Positions 8,758 through 18,459 of a DNA stretch of 64,000 nucleotides are shown here, piece by piece. The stretch is from Mucilaginibacter robiniae. Its GTDB lineage: Bacteria > Bacteroidota > Bacteroidia > Sphingobacteriales > Sphingobacteriaceae. Every line of letters begins with the position of its first letter. The stretch's first letter is position 1. The translations under genes and the position numbers were made by a program. Location of the stretch: NCBI RefSeq assembly GCF_012849215.1, contig NZ_CP051682.1, positions 3,844,001 to 3,908,000 on the forward strand, in the 5' to 3' direction. Under the pieces are notes generated by a model. It was not told the origin of the DNA. It ran no database searches and worked only from the letters and a program-made list of their open reading frames with translations.

Positions 8758-11544
8758 ATGAAACGAAAATTTACCAGTTCGCTGGCGGTAGCTGCGTTTT
8801 TGCTGTTGGCTACAGCTCAGGCACAAACAGTTCCATCGCCTAAAGAGCATTTTGGCTTTGACATTGGCGACGATTATCAATTAGCCAATTACTCCCAAAC
8901 CGAAGCTTATTTTAAAAAGCTGTCAGCCTCTAACCGTACTAAACTGGTAGATATTGGTCTTACTGAAGAAGGTAGGCACCAGTTTATGCTAATCGTTTCA
9001 TCACCCGAGAATATCAAAAACCTGGATAAATATAAAGCCATATCACGCAAGTTGGCTTTAGCCGAAGGTTTAACCGAACAGCAAGCACATGACTTAGCTG
9101 CACAGGGTAAAGCAGTAGTTTGGATAGATGGGGGCCTGCATGCCAGCGAAACTGTTGGTGCGCATCAGTTGATACAAACTGCGTATGATCTGGTAAGCCG
9201 TAATGACCCGGAAACCATGAATATTCTGAATAATTCTATCATTTTAATGGTGCATGCCAACCCTGACGGTCAAGAGTTAGTATCAAACTGGTATATGCGA
9301 GAAAGTGATCCTAAAAAGCGGAATATGAATGTACCTCGCTTGTGGGAAAAATATATTGGCCATGATAATAACCGCGACTTCTACATGATGAACATGAAGG
9401 AAACGCAGAATATTACCCGCCAGCAGTTTTTGGAGTGGTATCCGCAAATTGTATATAATCACCATCAGGCTGGTCCGGCAGGTTCGGTAGTAGCTGGTCC
9501 GCCATATCGAGATCCTTTTAATTATGTATACGACCCTTTGTTGATCACTAGTTTGGATGGAGTAGGTGCTGCCATGATTAGCCGATTGAACGCCGAAGGC
9601 AAACCTGGTTATACTGAGCGTAACGGCACCGAGTTTTCCACCTGGTGGAATGGTGGACTGCGTACTACAACTTACTTTCACAATATGGTTGGTCTGCTTA
9701 CAGAAATTATTGGCAGCCCGACACCTTCAGAAATACCTTTGGTGCCCAACCGTTTGCTGCCTAGCAGTAATACGCCATTTCCGGTTACGCCGCAGCCTTG
9801 GCATTTTAAACAATCAATCGACTATTCGGTGTCTTTAAATTATGCTGTACTGAATTATGCGGTGCGCCAGCGTGATCTGCTGTTGTACAACATGTACCGC
9901 ATGGCTGAAAATTCTATTGAGCGTGGCAGTCATGATAACTGGACTCTATCGCCTAAAATGGTCGATTCTATCAATAACGCTTACAAGGCCGATGCAGGTA
10001 ATGCTGAAGCTGGAATGAATGGTGGGGGCAATGGTGCAGTTACTGTTGGAGGACGTGGCGGTAACATACCCGTTAAATATTATACACAGGTTTTAAAAGA
10101 TCCAACTCTACGCGATGCGCGAGGGTACATTATTTCGGCCGATCAGCATGATTTTCCAACCGCAGTAAAATTTATTAATACGCTGGTACGTGCTGGTGTA
10201 CGCGTTGAAATAGCCACTTCACCATTCAAAATAAATAGCAAAAGCTATCCGGCTGGTTCATATATCGTAAAAACTGATCAGGCTTTTCGCCCTCATGTAA
10301 TGGATATGTTTGAACCGCAAGATCACCCGAATGATTTTCTATATCCTGGTGGCCCGCCCATACGGCCGTATGATAATGCCGGCTGGACGTTAGCTTACCA
10401 GATGGGTGTACGTTTTGATCGTGTGCTGGATGGCTTTGATGGTCCTTTTAAAAAGCTGCCTTATGGAGAATTACAGAATCCGCCTGCGTTGCTGGTCCCT
10501 GTTATTTCGAAAGGTGGATATGTGCTTGGACCAGATGTAAACAATGCTTTTATTTTGGTGAACGATTTACTGAAAGCTGGTGCTCCTATTTATCGTGTGC
10601 CTAATGGTGTTAAAGGAGTAGAAGATGGTGGCCCTGGTGCGTTTTATATCCCATATTCAGCAGCAGCTAAATCAACATTGGCTATGGATGCTCATCTGGG
10701 TGTTAAAGTAGGTTCAACTACTAAAGCACCCAAAGGTGGTATTAAGTTATCAGCCTCACGTATAGCTTTATGGGACACCTATGGCGGTTCCATTAACTCC
10801 GGCTGGATACGCTGGATGATGGAGCAATACCATTTTCCATTTCATGTTATTTATCCGCAAGAAATTGATGCCGGCAACTTGAAATCTAAATACGATGTGA
10901 TTTTATTTGTAAATGGCGCTATTCCGGCGATGAGCAATGCCGGTAACCGTTTTGGTAATGGTGGCCCTAGCCGCAATATAGCTAGCGCTGATTTGCCACA
11001 AGAGTTCCGCAGCTGGACTGGCCGTATTACTGCCGAAAAATCCATACCACAGCTAAAAGCATTTTTAGAGGCAGGCGGCAATATTGTAACTATGGGCAGT
11101 AGTGCTAACTTGGCTTATCAATTAAATCTGCCGGTGCAGAATGCATTAGTAGAAGCTGGTAATAATGGTACATCGCGACCACTATCTGGCGATAAGTTTT
11201 ATATTCCAGGTAGTGTATTGCAAGTATCAGTTGCCAATAATGAACCAGCAGCCTGGGGCATGGCGCCACAAACTGATGTGCTGTTTGACAATAGCCCAGT
11301 ATTTAAATTGGATGCTGATGCTGCCAGCAAAGGTGTAAAACCATTGGCTACTTACACTCTAGACAGGCCGCTACGCAGTGGCTGGGCCTGGGGGCAAAAA
11401 TACCTGAAAAACAACGTAGCTGCCTTTGAGGCATCGGTAGGTTCAGGAAAACTGTACGTTTTTGGTCCGGAAATTACTTTCCGTGCACAATCGCATGGAA
11501 CGTTCCGGTTCTTGTTTAATGAATTGTATGCTAAAAGCAAATAA
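8758..11544 (+). CDS. Secreted M14-family zinc carboxypeptidase-like protein
   Basis: A 928-residue exported enzyme. The signal peptide spans residues 1-22 (LAVAAFLLLATAQAQ). The N-terminal peptidase domain has the zinc motif H128-x-x-E131 in GGLHASETVGAHQ, followed by NPDGQELVSNWYMR, DNNRDFYMMN and YNHHQAG (probable third zinc His), and TEIIGSP around residue 318. This matches the large Bacteroidota M14 proteins whose long C-terminal half (about 450-928) has a flavodoxin- or amidotransferase-like look and no known activity. It probably trims peptides in the periplasm or outside the cell. Monocistronic, with its own terminator. Confidence 0.88.
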   Translation: MKRKFTSSLAVAAFLLLATAQAQTVPSPKEHFGFDIGDDYQLANYSQTEAYFKKLSASNRTKLVDIGLTEEGRHQFMLIVSSPENIKNLDKYKAISRKLALAEGLTEQQAHDLAAQGKAVVWIDGGLHASETVGAHQLIQTAYDLVSRNDPETMNILNNSIILMVHANPDGQELVSNWYMRESDPKKRNMNVPRLWEKYIGHDNNRDFYMMNMKETQNITRQQFLEWYPQIVYNHHQAGPAGSVVAGPPYRDPFNYVYDPLLITSLDGVGAAMISRLNAEGKPGYTERNGTEFSTWWNGGLRTTTYFHNMVGLLTEIIGSPTPSEIPLVPNRLLPSSNTPFPVTPQPWHFKQSIDYSVSLNYAVLNYAVRQRDLLLYNMYRMAENSIERGSHDNWTLSPKMVDSINNAYKADAGNAEAGMNGGGNGAVTVGGRGGNIPVKYYTQVLKDPTLRDARGYIISADQHDFPTAVKFINTLVRAGVRVEIATSPFKINSKSYPAGSYIVKTDQAFRPHVMDMFEPQDHPNDFLYPGGPPIRPYDNAGWTLAYQMGVRFDRVLDGFDGPFKKLPYGELQNPPALLVPVISKGGYVLGPDVNNAFILVNDLLKAGAPIYRVPNGVKGVEDGGPGAFYIPYSAAAKSTLAMDAHLGVKVGSTTKAPKGGIKLSASRIALWDTYGGSINSGWIRWMMEQYHFPFHVIYPQEIDAGNLKSKYDVILFVNGAIPAMSNAGNRFGNGGPSRNIASADLPQEFRSWTGRITAEKSIPQLKAFLEAGGNIVTMGSSANLAYQLNLPVQNALVEAGNNGTSRPLSGDKFYIPGSVLQVSVANNEPAAWGMAPQTDVLFDNSPVFKLDADAASKGVKPLATYTLDRPLRSGWAWGQKYLKNNVAAFEASVGSGKLYVFGPEITFRAQSHGTFRFLFNELYAKSK

Positions 11545-11570
11545 AGAGTTGTACTAATTTAACCTTTCAC

Positions 11571-11607
11571 AAAGGGGAGTCATGCAGATTTGCTGGCTCC
11601 CTTTTTT
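11571..11607 (+). terminator. Terminator of the M14 peptidase gene
   Basis: A GGGAG...CTCCC stem with an inner CAG/CTG pairing, followed by seven T (11601-11607), 27 bp after the stop. The facing gene on the minus strand ends at 11618, so it may be read from both sides. Confidence 0.65.
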
Positions 11608-11617
11608 ATGAGCTACT

Positions 11618-12676
11618 TTAAATTGCATAAAATTTCTTATACCACTCTACAAACCGGTTGATGCCAGTTTGAATATCGGTTTTAGGCTGATAGTGAAACT
11701 GCTGTTCCAGGTCGGTCATGTCGGCATCGGTAGAAAGTACATCACCCGCCTGCATAGGCAGCATGTTGATGATTGCTTTTTTACCAATGGAATTTTCAAG
11801 AGCTTCAATAAACTTCATCAACTTTACTGGTGAAGAGTTACCGATATTATACAAACGGTAAGGTGCGCTGGAAGTAGCCGGATCAGGGTGCTGACTATCC
11901 CACTGTGGGTTAGCTGTAGCAGGTGTACCTAACAGTACGCGTATAATACCTTCTACAATATCATCTACATAAGTAAAATCTCGTTGCATGTCGCCGTTAT
12001 TGTACACATCAATAGGGCGGCCATTGATGATCGCATCAGCAAACTTAAAGTAAGCCATATCAGGGCGTCCCCAAGGGCCGTAAACTGTAAAAAAGCGCAA
12101 ACCTGTAGTCGGTATTTGGTAAAGATGACTGTAGCTATGCGCCATCATTTCATTACTTTTTTTGCTGGCTGCATATAAGCTAACCGGATGATCAGCTCCA
12201 TGATGTACCGAAAATGGCGTATTGCTGTTTAAACCATATACGCTCGAACTACTGGCATACACCAAATGTCTAATACTGGGCGTATTGCGGCAACCTTCCA
12301 GAATATTTAAAAAGCCAGATAAGTTACTCAGTGCATAATCATACGGATTGGTAATAGAGTAACGTACCCCGGCTTGTGCAGCCAGGTGGCAAACCGCATC
12401 AAACTTATGATTGCTAAATAGCTGTTCCATCTGTGTACGGTCTGATATATCCAGTTTGATAAAACAGTAATTGGGATAAAGCGTACTATAGAGCGGTTGA
12501 TTTTCCTGTAAGGTATCCATAGTGATACCCGATACTTGCAATCGGCCATGCTTCAGGGCTATGTCATAGTAGGTGTTTATGTTATCAACACCTACAACTT
12601 CATGCTGTAGCTGGGCTAGTCTTTGGGCTACATAAAAGCCAATAAAACCGGCGGTGCCGGTAACTAAAATTTTCAT
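11618..12676 (-). CDS. NAD-dependent sugar epimerase, UDP-glucuronate 4-epimerase-like
   Basis: An extended short-chain dehydrogenase of 352 residues. I start it at the ATG at 12676, which puts MKILVTGTAGFIG at the N-terminus as in all relatives; the longest frame adds 12 unlikely residues. It has the Rossmann glycine motif GTAGFIG (7-13), GVDNINTYYD, the strand motif CHLAAQAGVRYS, the catalytic YAASK, RFFTVYGPWGRPDMA and RDFTYVDDI. These are the hallmarks of the CapI/LspL group, which converts UDP-glucuronate to UDP-galacturonate for capsule or LPS. No glycosyltransferases lie next to it, so the pathway is not clear from context. Confidence 0.85.
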   Translation of the reverse strand: MKILVTGTAGFIGFYVAQRLAQLQHEVVGVDNINTYYDIALKHGRLQVSGITMDTLQENQPLYSTLYPNYCFIKLDISDRTQMEQLFSNHKFDAVCHLAAQAGVRYSITNPYDYALSNLSGFLNILEGCRNTPSIRHLVYASSSSVYGLNSNTPFSVHHGADHPVSLYAASKKSNEMMAHSYSHLYQIPTTGLRFFTVYGPWGRPDMAYFKFADAIINGRPIDVYNNGDMQRDFTYVDDIVEGIIRVLLGTPATANPQWDSQHPDPATSSAPYRLYNIGNSSPVKLMKFIEALENSIGKKAIINMLPMQAGDVLSTDADMTDLEQQFHYQPKTDIQTGINRFVEWYKKFYAI

Positions 12677-12846
12677 ATCCGTAAACTGCTTACCGCGAGC
12701 AGCAAGCCGCAAAGGTAAATTAATTTAGTAACTACAAACGTATATTCATGGTGCTTATTGCAGTTGTGTAACATTGGTGTGCGGTTCGTTGCAGCGCATG
12801 GCACAAAACCTTATCTTGGAGAATAGTTTTAATATAGAGCATAAGC

Positions 12847-14346
12847 ATGAAGAAAACATTTACCCTGATGATGTTAATGGCTATGGGGCTGCCTGCGGCC
12901 TTTAGTCAATCTAAAACAACGCCTGCAATTGCGCCACCAGCACTAGCAGCTATCAAAGAGACCGACTTGAAAAAAGATATTTTTGAATTAGCTAGTGATG
13001 CTTTCAGAGGGCGGCGTGCCGGTACGCTGGATGAAATGCGTGCCGCCGTTTGGACTGCCCAAAAAGCGCAAGAAATTGGTTTAAAGCCAGCTGGGGATGA
13101 TGGTACTTATTTCCAATTTTTTAATATGCGCCGTGTACAAATTGATAGCCGTAGCACGATGCAGCTAAACGGTAGTTCTCTCGCCTTATGGCGCGACTTC
13201 TGGCCAACAACGCCAGTAACTGCCCGCTTTGAAGCACCGATAGTTTGGTTGAACTCAATGGCTGATACTACGCAGAATTTGCAAGGCAAAGTGGCCGTAG
13301 TAAAAATTGTTGATCCTAAGCCTATGCCTGTTTCGTGGGTAAGTTTGTATGGCTACCGTTACACGGCTTCAGCTATCCGGCAGCAAAGTATGGCTTTAAG
13401 GCGCAAAGGAGTTGTTGCCGTAATTATGGTAGCTAATGATGTAGCTGAAAAAGCTATCGACTTTATAGGTAATAACTTCCAAAAAGGCTCTTACGCCAAT
13501 GAAGGCCTGCGTACCAACACGCAAGCACGCACAAACTTCAATACCAATGCGCAAGCTATGGTGCCGGTTATATTGGTTCGGGCATCGGTAGGTAGCAGCT
13601 TGCAACAAGGCGGAACCATTAGGGGTGATTTTAGAGAGAATACTTTCTTGTACCCATCAGTAAATGTAGTGGCAAAAGTTAGCGGTACCGATGCACAGTT
13701 GCGTAAAGAGTATGTACTGTTTAGCGGTCACCACGATCATGATGGGGTAGGCTATGGCATGGAAGGCCGCGACTCGATATGGAACGGTGCTGATGATAAT
13801 GCATCAGTTACGGTAGGTATGCTGGCTATTGCACGTGCTTGGGTGGCTAAGCCCGGTAAACGTTCGGCTTTGTTTGTATGGCATGGCGCTGAAGAGCGGG
13901 GTTTGTTAGGCTCACGCTGGTATGCTGTGCATCCAACTGTGCCTAAAGAAGATATCGTAGCTGTGCTGAATGGTGACATGATTGGTCGGAACAATATTGA
14001 TACAGCTGCTTTATTAGGTTCTACAGCACACCGCAACTCACAACAGTTGGTAGATATGGCCATGAAAGCTAATACTAACTTAACCCATTTTAAAGTAGAT
14101 TTTTCATGGGATGCTGCTGACCACCCGGAAGGCTGGTACCGCCGGAGCGATCATTTACCTTATGCAGATGAAGGTATTCCATCTATTTTCTTCACTACTT
14201 TACTGCACCCCGATTATCATACCCCGCGTGATGAGCCGCAATATATTAATATTGCCAAGCTGGCTAAAATGTCGCGATGGATGTATGCCACCGGTTGGTT
14301 GGTATCACAAGCACCACAGAAACTGGCACTGGATGCTAAAAAATAA
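12847..14346 (+). CDS. Secreted M28-family aminopeptidase
   Basis: A 499-residue exported zinc peptidase. The signal peptide is about 1-20 (LMMLMAMGLPAAFSQ). A protease-associated-type insert (about 100-270) precedes the M28 core, which carries SGHHDHDG (first zinc His/Asp), NGADDNAS (bridging Asp), HGAEERGLLGS (Glu-Glu: catalytic and zinc ligand), LNGDMIGRN (zinc Asp) and LHPDYHTPRDE (final His). All di-zinc ligands are present, so it should be active in the periplasm or outside. Divergent from the epimerase; own terminator follows. Confidence 0.9.
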   Translation: MKKTFTLMMLMAMGLPAAFSQSKTTPAIAPPALAAIKETDLKKDIFELASDAFRGRRAGTLDEMRAAVWTAQKAQEIGLKPAGDDGTYFQFFNMRRVQIDSRSTMQLNGSSLALWRDFWPTTPVTARFEAPIVWLNSMADTTQNLQGKVAVVKIVDPKPMPVSWVSLYGYRYTASAIRQQSMALRRKGVVAVIMVANDVAEKAIDFIGNNFQKGSYANEGLRTNTQARTNFNTNAQAMVPVILVRASVGSSLQQGGTIRGDFRENTFLYPSVNVVAKVSGTDAQLRKEYVLFSGHHDHDGVGYGMEGRDSIWNGADDNASVTVGMLAIARAWVAKPGKRSALFVWHGAEERGLLGSRWYAVHPTVPKEDIVAVLNGDMIGRNNIDTAALLGSTAHRNSQQLVDMAMKANTNLTHFKVDFSWDAADHPEGWYRRSDHLPYADEGIPSIFFTTLLHPDYHTPRDEPQYINIAKLAKMSRWMYATGWLVSQAPQKLALDAKK

Positions 14347-14366
14347 TTATCATGTTTGAACAAAAA

Positions 14367-14407
14367 AGCAAAGCTCCGATCGTAAAGTCGGATCTTTGCT
14401 TTTTTTT
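14367..14407 (+). terminator. Terminator of the M28 peptidase gene
   Basis: AGCAAAG then TCCGA pair with TCGGA then CTTTGCT around an 8-nt loop, followed by seven T. It lies 20 bp after the stop codon. Confidence 0.85.
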
Positions 14408-14621
14408 ATAGTTGTTTTATAGGCACATATCGATAGCTTAAAATATTAGAATTGCTGTTAATTATTATTACCGATACTAGTTTTGCCATTAGTAAAATGT
14501 TGATTTTTGAATGTTCATGGTCAGAGTAAACACAAATGGTTAACCAGTTGATAAACACCTGCCATACTGTCTAAATTTTCTTTTTAGTTAAGAATTGGAA
14601 TGCTGTTTGCCATATATTAGT

Positions 14622-15728
14622 ATGGAGTTATTGACGGTACTTGATCAGATTGACAAAGAAGCAAAAGTAATACAAACGCAGCCTTATAAAGGCTTTAAGG
14701 CCTGGATGCCCAAGCGTGTGGTGTTTACACCACACGCTTTAGACGAACCTTATGGGCAACAAATTTATGAACGTGCCAAGGCGCTAAATTTGAATGTAGA
14801 ACTACTTAAAAATAATCGGATTACTGGTTTGCGTGGTGCTACCGAGCGTGAAACTTATAAGATAGCCAAAAATACACTGGCTATTGTAAATGCGCCAAAA
14901 AGTGCCTTTAACCTGCGGCCCATACCGCCATCAGCCGACTGGCAGTTTCATCTAGCCGAGGGTTGCCCGGCGCACTGTCAATATTGTTATCTTGCGGGCA
15001 GTTTGCAAGGACCACCTGCTATTCGGGTGTTTTCCAATCTGCCTACCATATTGGAGAATACCGTAAAGTATGAGCGTTTGAACCAGGTTACCAGCTTTGA
15101 GGCTAGTTGTTATACCGATCCATTGAGCCTGGAACATATTACCGGAGGTTTGGCTAAAACTATTGAGTTTTTTGGTAAACGTCCGTTAAGCCATTTACGC
15201 TTTGTTTCTAAGTTTGATGCTGTAGAGCCTTTGTTGAATCTGGAGCATAGCGGGCATACTCGTTTCCGATGCAGCTTAAATGCCGATGCTGTAGCCCGTA
15301 GATTGGAAGGTGGGACACCAACAGTTACTGCCCGTATACAGGCGCTACGTAAAATGGCTTTACCTAAGCAGAAGGGTGGAGGAGGTTACCCAATAGGTGT
15401 GGTGTTAGCGCCTATTATGCCGATTCCAGATTGGGAAAACGCTTATACCAATCTGTTCGATCAACTAGAGCAAAACCTGAACTTTGATTGTGATTTAACT
15501 TTTGAGCTGATTAGTCATCGCTTTACACTAGGCTCTAAAGATATATTAATGGAGTGGTACCCGAACACCAGCTTGGACATGGAAGAGTCCACCCGTTCGA
15601 CTAAGCGTAACAAATTTGGTGGCATCAAATACGTATATACTCGTGAGCAAATGAACTTATTAAAGAGCTTTTTTGAGCACGAGATACAAACCCGTTTTCC
15701 GCAAGCTAGAATTTTATATTGGACGTAA
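14622..15728 (+). CDS. SPL-family radical SAM protein (spore photoproduct lyase-like)
   Basis: A 368-residue radical SAM enzyme. The first in-frame ATG is at 14622; an upstream TTG would add nine residues (ECCLPYIS) with no support. The cluster-binding motif is C115-x3-C119-x2-C122 in EGCPAHCQYCYL, the spacing typical of spore photoproduct lyase and relatives. PIPPSADWQFHLAEGC and the C-terminal half also fit the SPL family. In organisms that form no spores these proteins may still repair UV-damaged DNA, but their substrate is not established. The conserved Cys of true SPL cannot be confirmed here. Convergent with the SDR gene (22 bp). Confidence 0.8.
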   Translation: MELLTVLDQIDKEAKVIQTQPYKGFKAWMPKRVVFTPHALDEPYGQQIYERAKALNLNVELLKNNRITGLRGATERETYKIAKNTLAIVNAPKSAFNLRPIPPSADWQFHLAEGCPAHCQYCYLAGSLQGPPAIRVFSNLPTILENTVKYERLNQVTSFEASCYTDPLSLEHITGGLAKTIEFFGKRPLSHLRFVSKFDAVEPLLNLEHSGHTRFRCSLNADAVARRLEGGTPTVTARIQALRKMALPKQKGGGGYPIGVVLAPIMPIPDWENAYTNLFDQLEQNLNFDCDLTFELISHRFTLGSKDILMEWYPNTSLDMEESTRSTKRNKFGGIKYVYTREQMNLLKSFFEHEIQTRFPQARILYWT

Positions 15729-15750
15729 GTTATAAATTTTAGGCAGGCCT

Positions 15751-16518
15751 TTAACTGCGCAGGTATGATGCACCGTTAATATCAACAATACCAGCCGAAG
15801 TAAACTCGAAGCCTGGTGATGCGTACATGGCAGCCAAACGGGCTATCTCTTCAGGATGGGCTACGCGATTAAACGGGCTTTGTTGCTTTATGCTTTGCCC
15901 AGCTGGACTATTTAATACTTTGGCAGCCATATTGGTTTCTACAAAGCCCGGTGCAATAATATGAACGCTAATATGGTGTGGTGCTAAGGCTACTGCTAAA
16001 GATTGGCTCATAGCATTCAACTTAGCCTTACTGGCGGCATAAGCTGGATGGTCTGGCTCGCCCCGAAAAGCACCGCGCGAGGATATGTTAATGACTTTGC
16101 CACCACCTTGCTGAATCATCTGCCGAGAAGCAAAGTAGCAGAGGTTGGCTACGCCGGTTAAGTTAGTATTTAGAGTTTCGATCCAGCTTTGCTGCCATTC
16201 GGCATAACTTACCTCAGCAACTTTATGTTCCAGGTAGATGCCGGCATTGTTCACCAGCACATCTACATGGCTATATTGTTGCATAACCAACGTGAAAAAG
16301 GTTTCAATTGCCGCTGCATCGCTTTGGTCTAATTGAAATAAGCTATGCTTCTGACTGGGGTTTAAGGTGGCTAAAGTTTGTTCCGCTTCTTCTCGGTTGC
16401 TTTTATAAGTAATAATTACGTTGGCATTCAGCGAAGCAAACAATTGGGCACAGGCTTTACCTATCCCTCGTGATCCGCCGGTTATGAGTACATTCTTGCC
16501 GGTAAAATCAATCAGCAT
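15751..16518 (-). CDS. Short-chain dehydrogenase/reductase (FabG-like)
   Basis: A 255-residue classical SDR, started at the ATG at 16518 so that MLIDFTGKNVLITGGSRGIG is the N-terminus. The longer frame adds 24 hydrophobic residues that look like translated AT-rich spacer. It has the cofactor motif TGGSRGIG, VDVLVNNAGIY, the catalytic Ser in INISSRG and YAASKAKLN (Tyr and Lys). Probably an NADP(H)-dependent cytoplasmic oxidoreductase with unknown substrate. It follows the mla operon on the same strand but is separated from it by a terminator. Confidence 0.88.
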   Translation of the reverse strand: MLIDFTGKNVLITGGSRGIGKACAQLFASLNANVIITYKSNREEAEQTLATLNPSQKHSLFQLDQSDAAAIETFFTLVMQQYSHVDVLVNNAGIYLEHKVAEVSYAEWQQSWIETLNTNLTGVANLCYFASRQMIQQGGGKVINISSRGAFRGEPDHPAYAASKAKLNAMSQSLAVALAPHHISVHIIAPGFVETNMAAKVLNSPAGQSIKQQSPFNRVAHPEEIARLAAMYASPGFEFTSAGIVDINGASYLRS

Positions 16519-16578
16519 ACAAATTATAAAAATAAAGATTAAACGATTAAATAATTGTAAAACGGGCTTAAAAGTAAA

Positions 16579-16610
16579 TTGCCATTTCAAACTGTGGTTC
16601 GAAATGGCAA
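16579..16610 (-). terminator. Terminator of the mla operon
   Basis: Ten-bp perfect stem TTGCCATTTC/GAAATGGCAA with a 12-nt loop, followed on the minus strand by a T-rich tract (TTTACTTTTA). It lies directly after the mlaD-like stop and cuts the SDR gene off from the operon. Confidence 0.65.
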
Positions 16611-16620
16611 CTCTTAATTG

Positions 16621-17670
16621 TTAGTATTTAATTTTTATCTTTTCCGGTGTTCGGGTAGTATCTAAACGAAGACTTTGAATTTTTTCCTGGTTTTGAGCTT
16701 TCTTTTTGAAATAGTGCTTCAGTAAAAAGTTATGTTGTACAGCTTCTAAATCATCATTCAATTTAACAGAACTTTGGTTCAGGTAATCAAGCGTGCTTTT
16801 GAGCTGATTTGCCGTTGGCTGATCGTTCAGTAAAACGCCAATGGCATTGTCGTTGCTGTTCAGCTTACCAGTAGCTTGCGTTAAGTTCGTGCCAACCTGG
16901 TTTAAGTTATCCGTTAACGTATTAGCCTTAGCTGCGGCCTGCTGGAACTGGTTAACCGAGTTTTGCAGCTTAGCAAACACTGCCGTATCTGTTAGTACTT
17001 TATCGGCCAAACCACCTTTGGTATTCATTTTATAGCCAAATTTAGCCAGTTCATTAGCCATGCGGTTAGTGCTAGCCGTAGTATTTTCCATGTTCTGTAC
17101 TACTGATCTGAACTTCATAGCCAGGCTTGAATCGGCCATCAAAGCACCTACCGTACCTTTACCTTCCAAAATTTTATGACTTAACGTTTTAAAATCACCA
17201 GTAATGGATAGTAGGTTTTCATTATTTTTCTGCAAGGTTTTCATGATGTCATCGGTTGATAACATACCCAGCGTGCGCAGATGGTCACCATCTTTAATAA
17301 CCGGAGCTTCAGGGCTACCACCATCAATGTTAATGGTTTTATTACCTATAAAGCCTTCTGAACCTATAGAGGCAACTGCATTGCTGTGAATAAACTGCTG
17401 AACGTTTTGATCTACATTAAATTCTACATCTACCTGGTTAATGCCGGTAAAGGAAATCTTTTTAATAGTACCTACCTTCACACCTGAAAACCAAACATTG
17501 TTACCTTTAATTAAGCCAGAAACGTTGGTAAAGCGGGCATAAAGGTGCAATCCCTTTACAAAGGTTTTTTGCTGATTGCCTAAAGTGAAAATCCCTATAA
17601 TAAACACAATCAGGCCGATGGTAATAAAGGATCCCACCCAAATTGCGCGTTTATTTTCTGCTGCGTCCAT
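16621..17670 (-). CDS. mlaD: MlaD-like MCE-domain lipid transport protein
   Basis: A 349-residue protein with one N-terminal membrane anchor (about 11-29, VGSFITIGLIVFIIGIFTL) and a single MCE domain (about 38-115; FTNVSGLIKGNNVWFSGVKVGTI). The long C-terminal region, about 115-310, is helical and rich in Asn/Gln/Leu and probably extends the periplasmic channel. In E. coli the MlaFEDB complex moves phospholipids between inner and outer membranes. Here it is the last gene of a three-gene operon with 3 bp between it and the ATPase gene. It lacks the multi-MCE layout of PqiB/YebT. Confidence 0.88.
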   Translation of the reverse strand: MDAAENKRAIWVGSFITIGLIVFIIGIFTLGNQQKTFVKGLHLYARFTNVSGLIKGNNVWFSGVKVGTIKKISFTGINQVDVEFNVDQNVQQFIHSNAVASIGSEGFIGNKTINIDGGSPEAPVIKDGDHLRTLGMLSTDDIMKTLQKNNENLLSITGDFKTLSHKILEGKGTVGALMADSSLAMKFRSVVQNMENTTASTNRMANELAKFGYKMNTKGGLADKVLTDTAVFAKLQNSVNQFQQAAAKANTLTDNLNQVGTNLTQATGKLNSNDNAIGVLLNDQPTANQLKSTLDYLNQSSVKLNDDLEAVQHNFLLKHYFKKKAQNQEKIQSLRLDTTRTPEKIKIKY

Positions 17671-17673
17671 TTC

Positions 17674-18447
17674 TTAATGTATGAAGTTATAGTTGTAAAA
17701 TTGTTTAACCCGTTCATCATCGGTATTAAAAACCTCGTCGAAAGTACCTTGGCGCTGAAATTGGCCGTCGAGCAGCATAGCCACACGGTTGCCAGTAGAT
17801 TTGGCGCAGGTAAGGTCATGTGTAATAATGATAGACGATGTATTAAAGTTTTCCTGAACACGGTTAATCAGGTTATTAATCTCGATAGATGTAATAGGAT
17901 CCAAACCTGCTGTAGGTTCATCATACAGCATAATCTCGGGACGTAATATTAAAGTACGGGCAATACCAATACGCTTGCGCTGTCCGCCCGATAGCTCGGC
18001 CGGCATTTGGTTAATCGTTTGCTTTAGGCCTACAGCATCCAGCACCCGCTCTACTAATTCGTTAATTTCTTTACGGCGTAGGTTTTTACGGTTGCGTACC
18101 AGCGGAAACTCCAGGTTTTTACGTACTGTCATACTATCATACAAAGCACTGTTCTGAAAAGAAAAGCCGATGCTTTTTCGCAGTTCCTGTAATTCGAGGC
18201 TGCTGATGTTGGTTATATCCTTACCTAAAACCTTTACGCTGCCACTGTCAGCTTGCAATAAGCCTGAAATGACTTTGATAAGTACTGATTTCCCTGTACC
18301 CGAACGTCCCAATACTACCAGGTTTTCACCTTTGTACAAATCCAAATCGATGCCACGCAGCACGTGATAGTCGCCGAACGATTTTTGCAAACCCCGGATG
18401 CTGACTACGGCATTGTTATAATCTATTACGTGTTTTTCGTTGTCCAT
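17674..18447 (-). CDS. mlaF: ABC transporter ATPase of the Mla type
   Basis: A 257-residue ABC ATPase with Walker A GRSGTGKS (47-54), Q-loop FSFQNSALYDSMTV, signature LSGGQ (152-156), Walker B IMLYDEP (172-178) and switch His in IIITHDL. The ALYDSMTVRKN segment is characteristic of MlaF-like ATPases. It would energise lipid movement through the adjacent permease and MCE protein. The start is 12 bp after the permease stop, so the genes are almost certainly cotranscribed. Confidence 0.92.
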   Translation of the reverse strand: MDNEKHVIDYNNAVVSIRGLQKSFGDYHVLRGIDLDLYKGENLVVLGRSGTGKSVLIKVISGLLQADSGSVKVLGKDITNISSLELQELRKSIGFSFQNSALYDSMTVRKNLEFPLVRNRKNLRRKEINELVERVLDAVGLKQTINQMPAELSGGQRKRIGIARTLILRPEIMLYDEPTAGLDPITSIEINNLINRVQENFNTSSIIITHDLTCAKSTGNRVAMLLDGQFQRQGTFDEVFNTDDERVKQFYNYNFIH

Positions 18448-18459
18448 AAGTAAAATTGC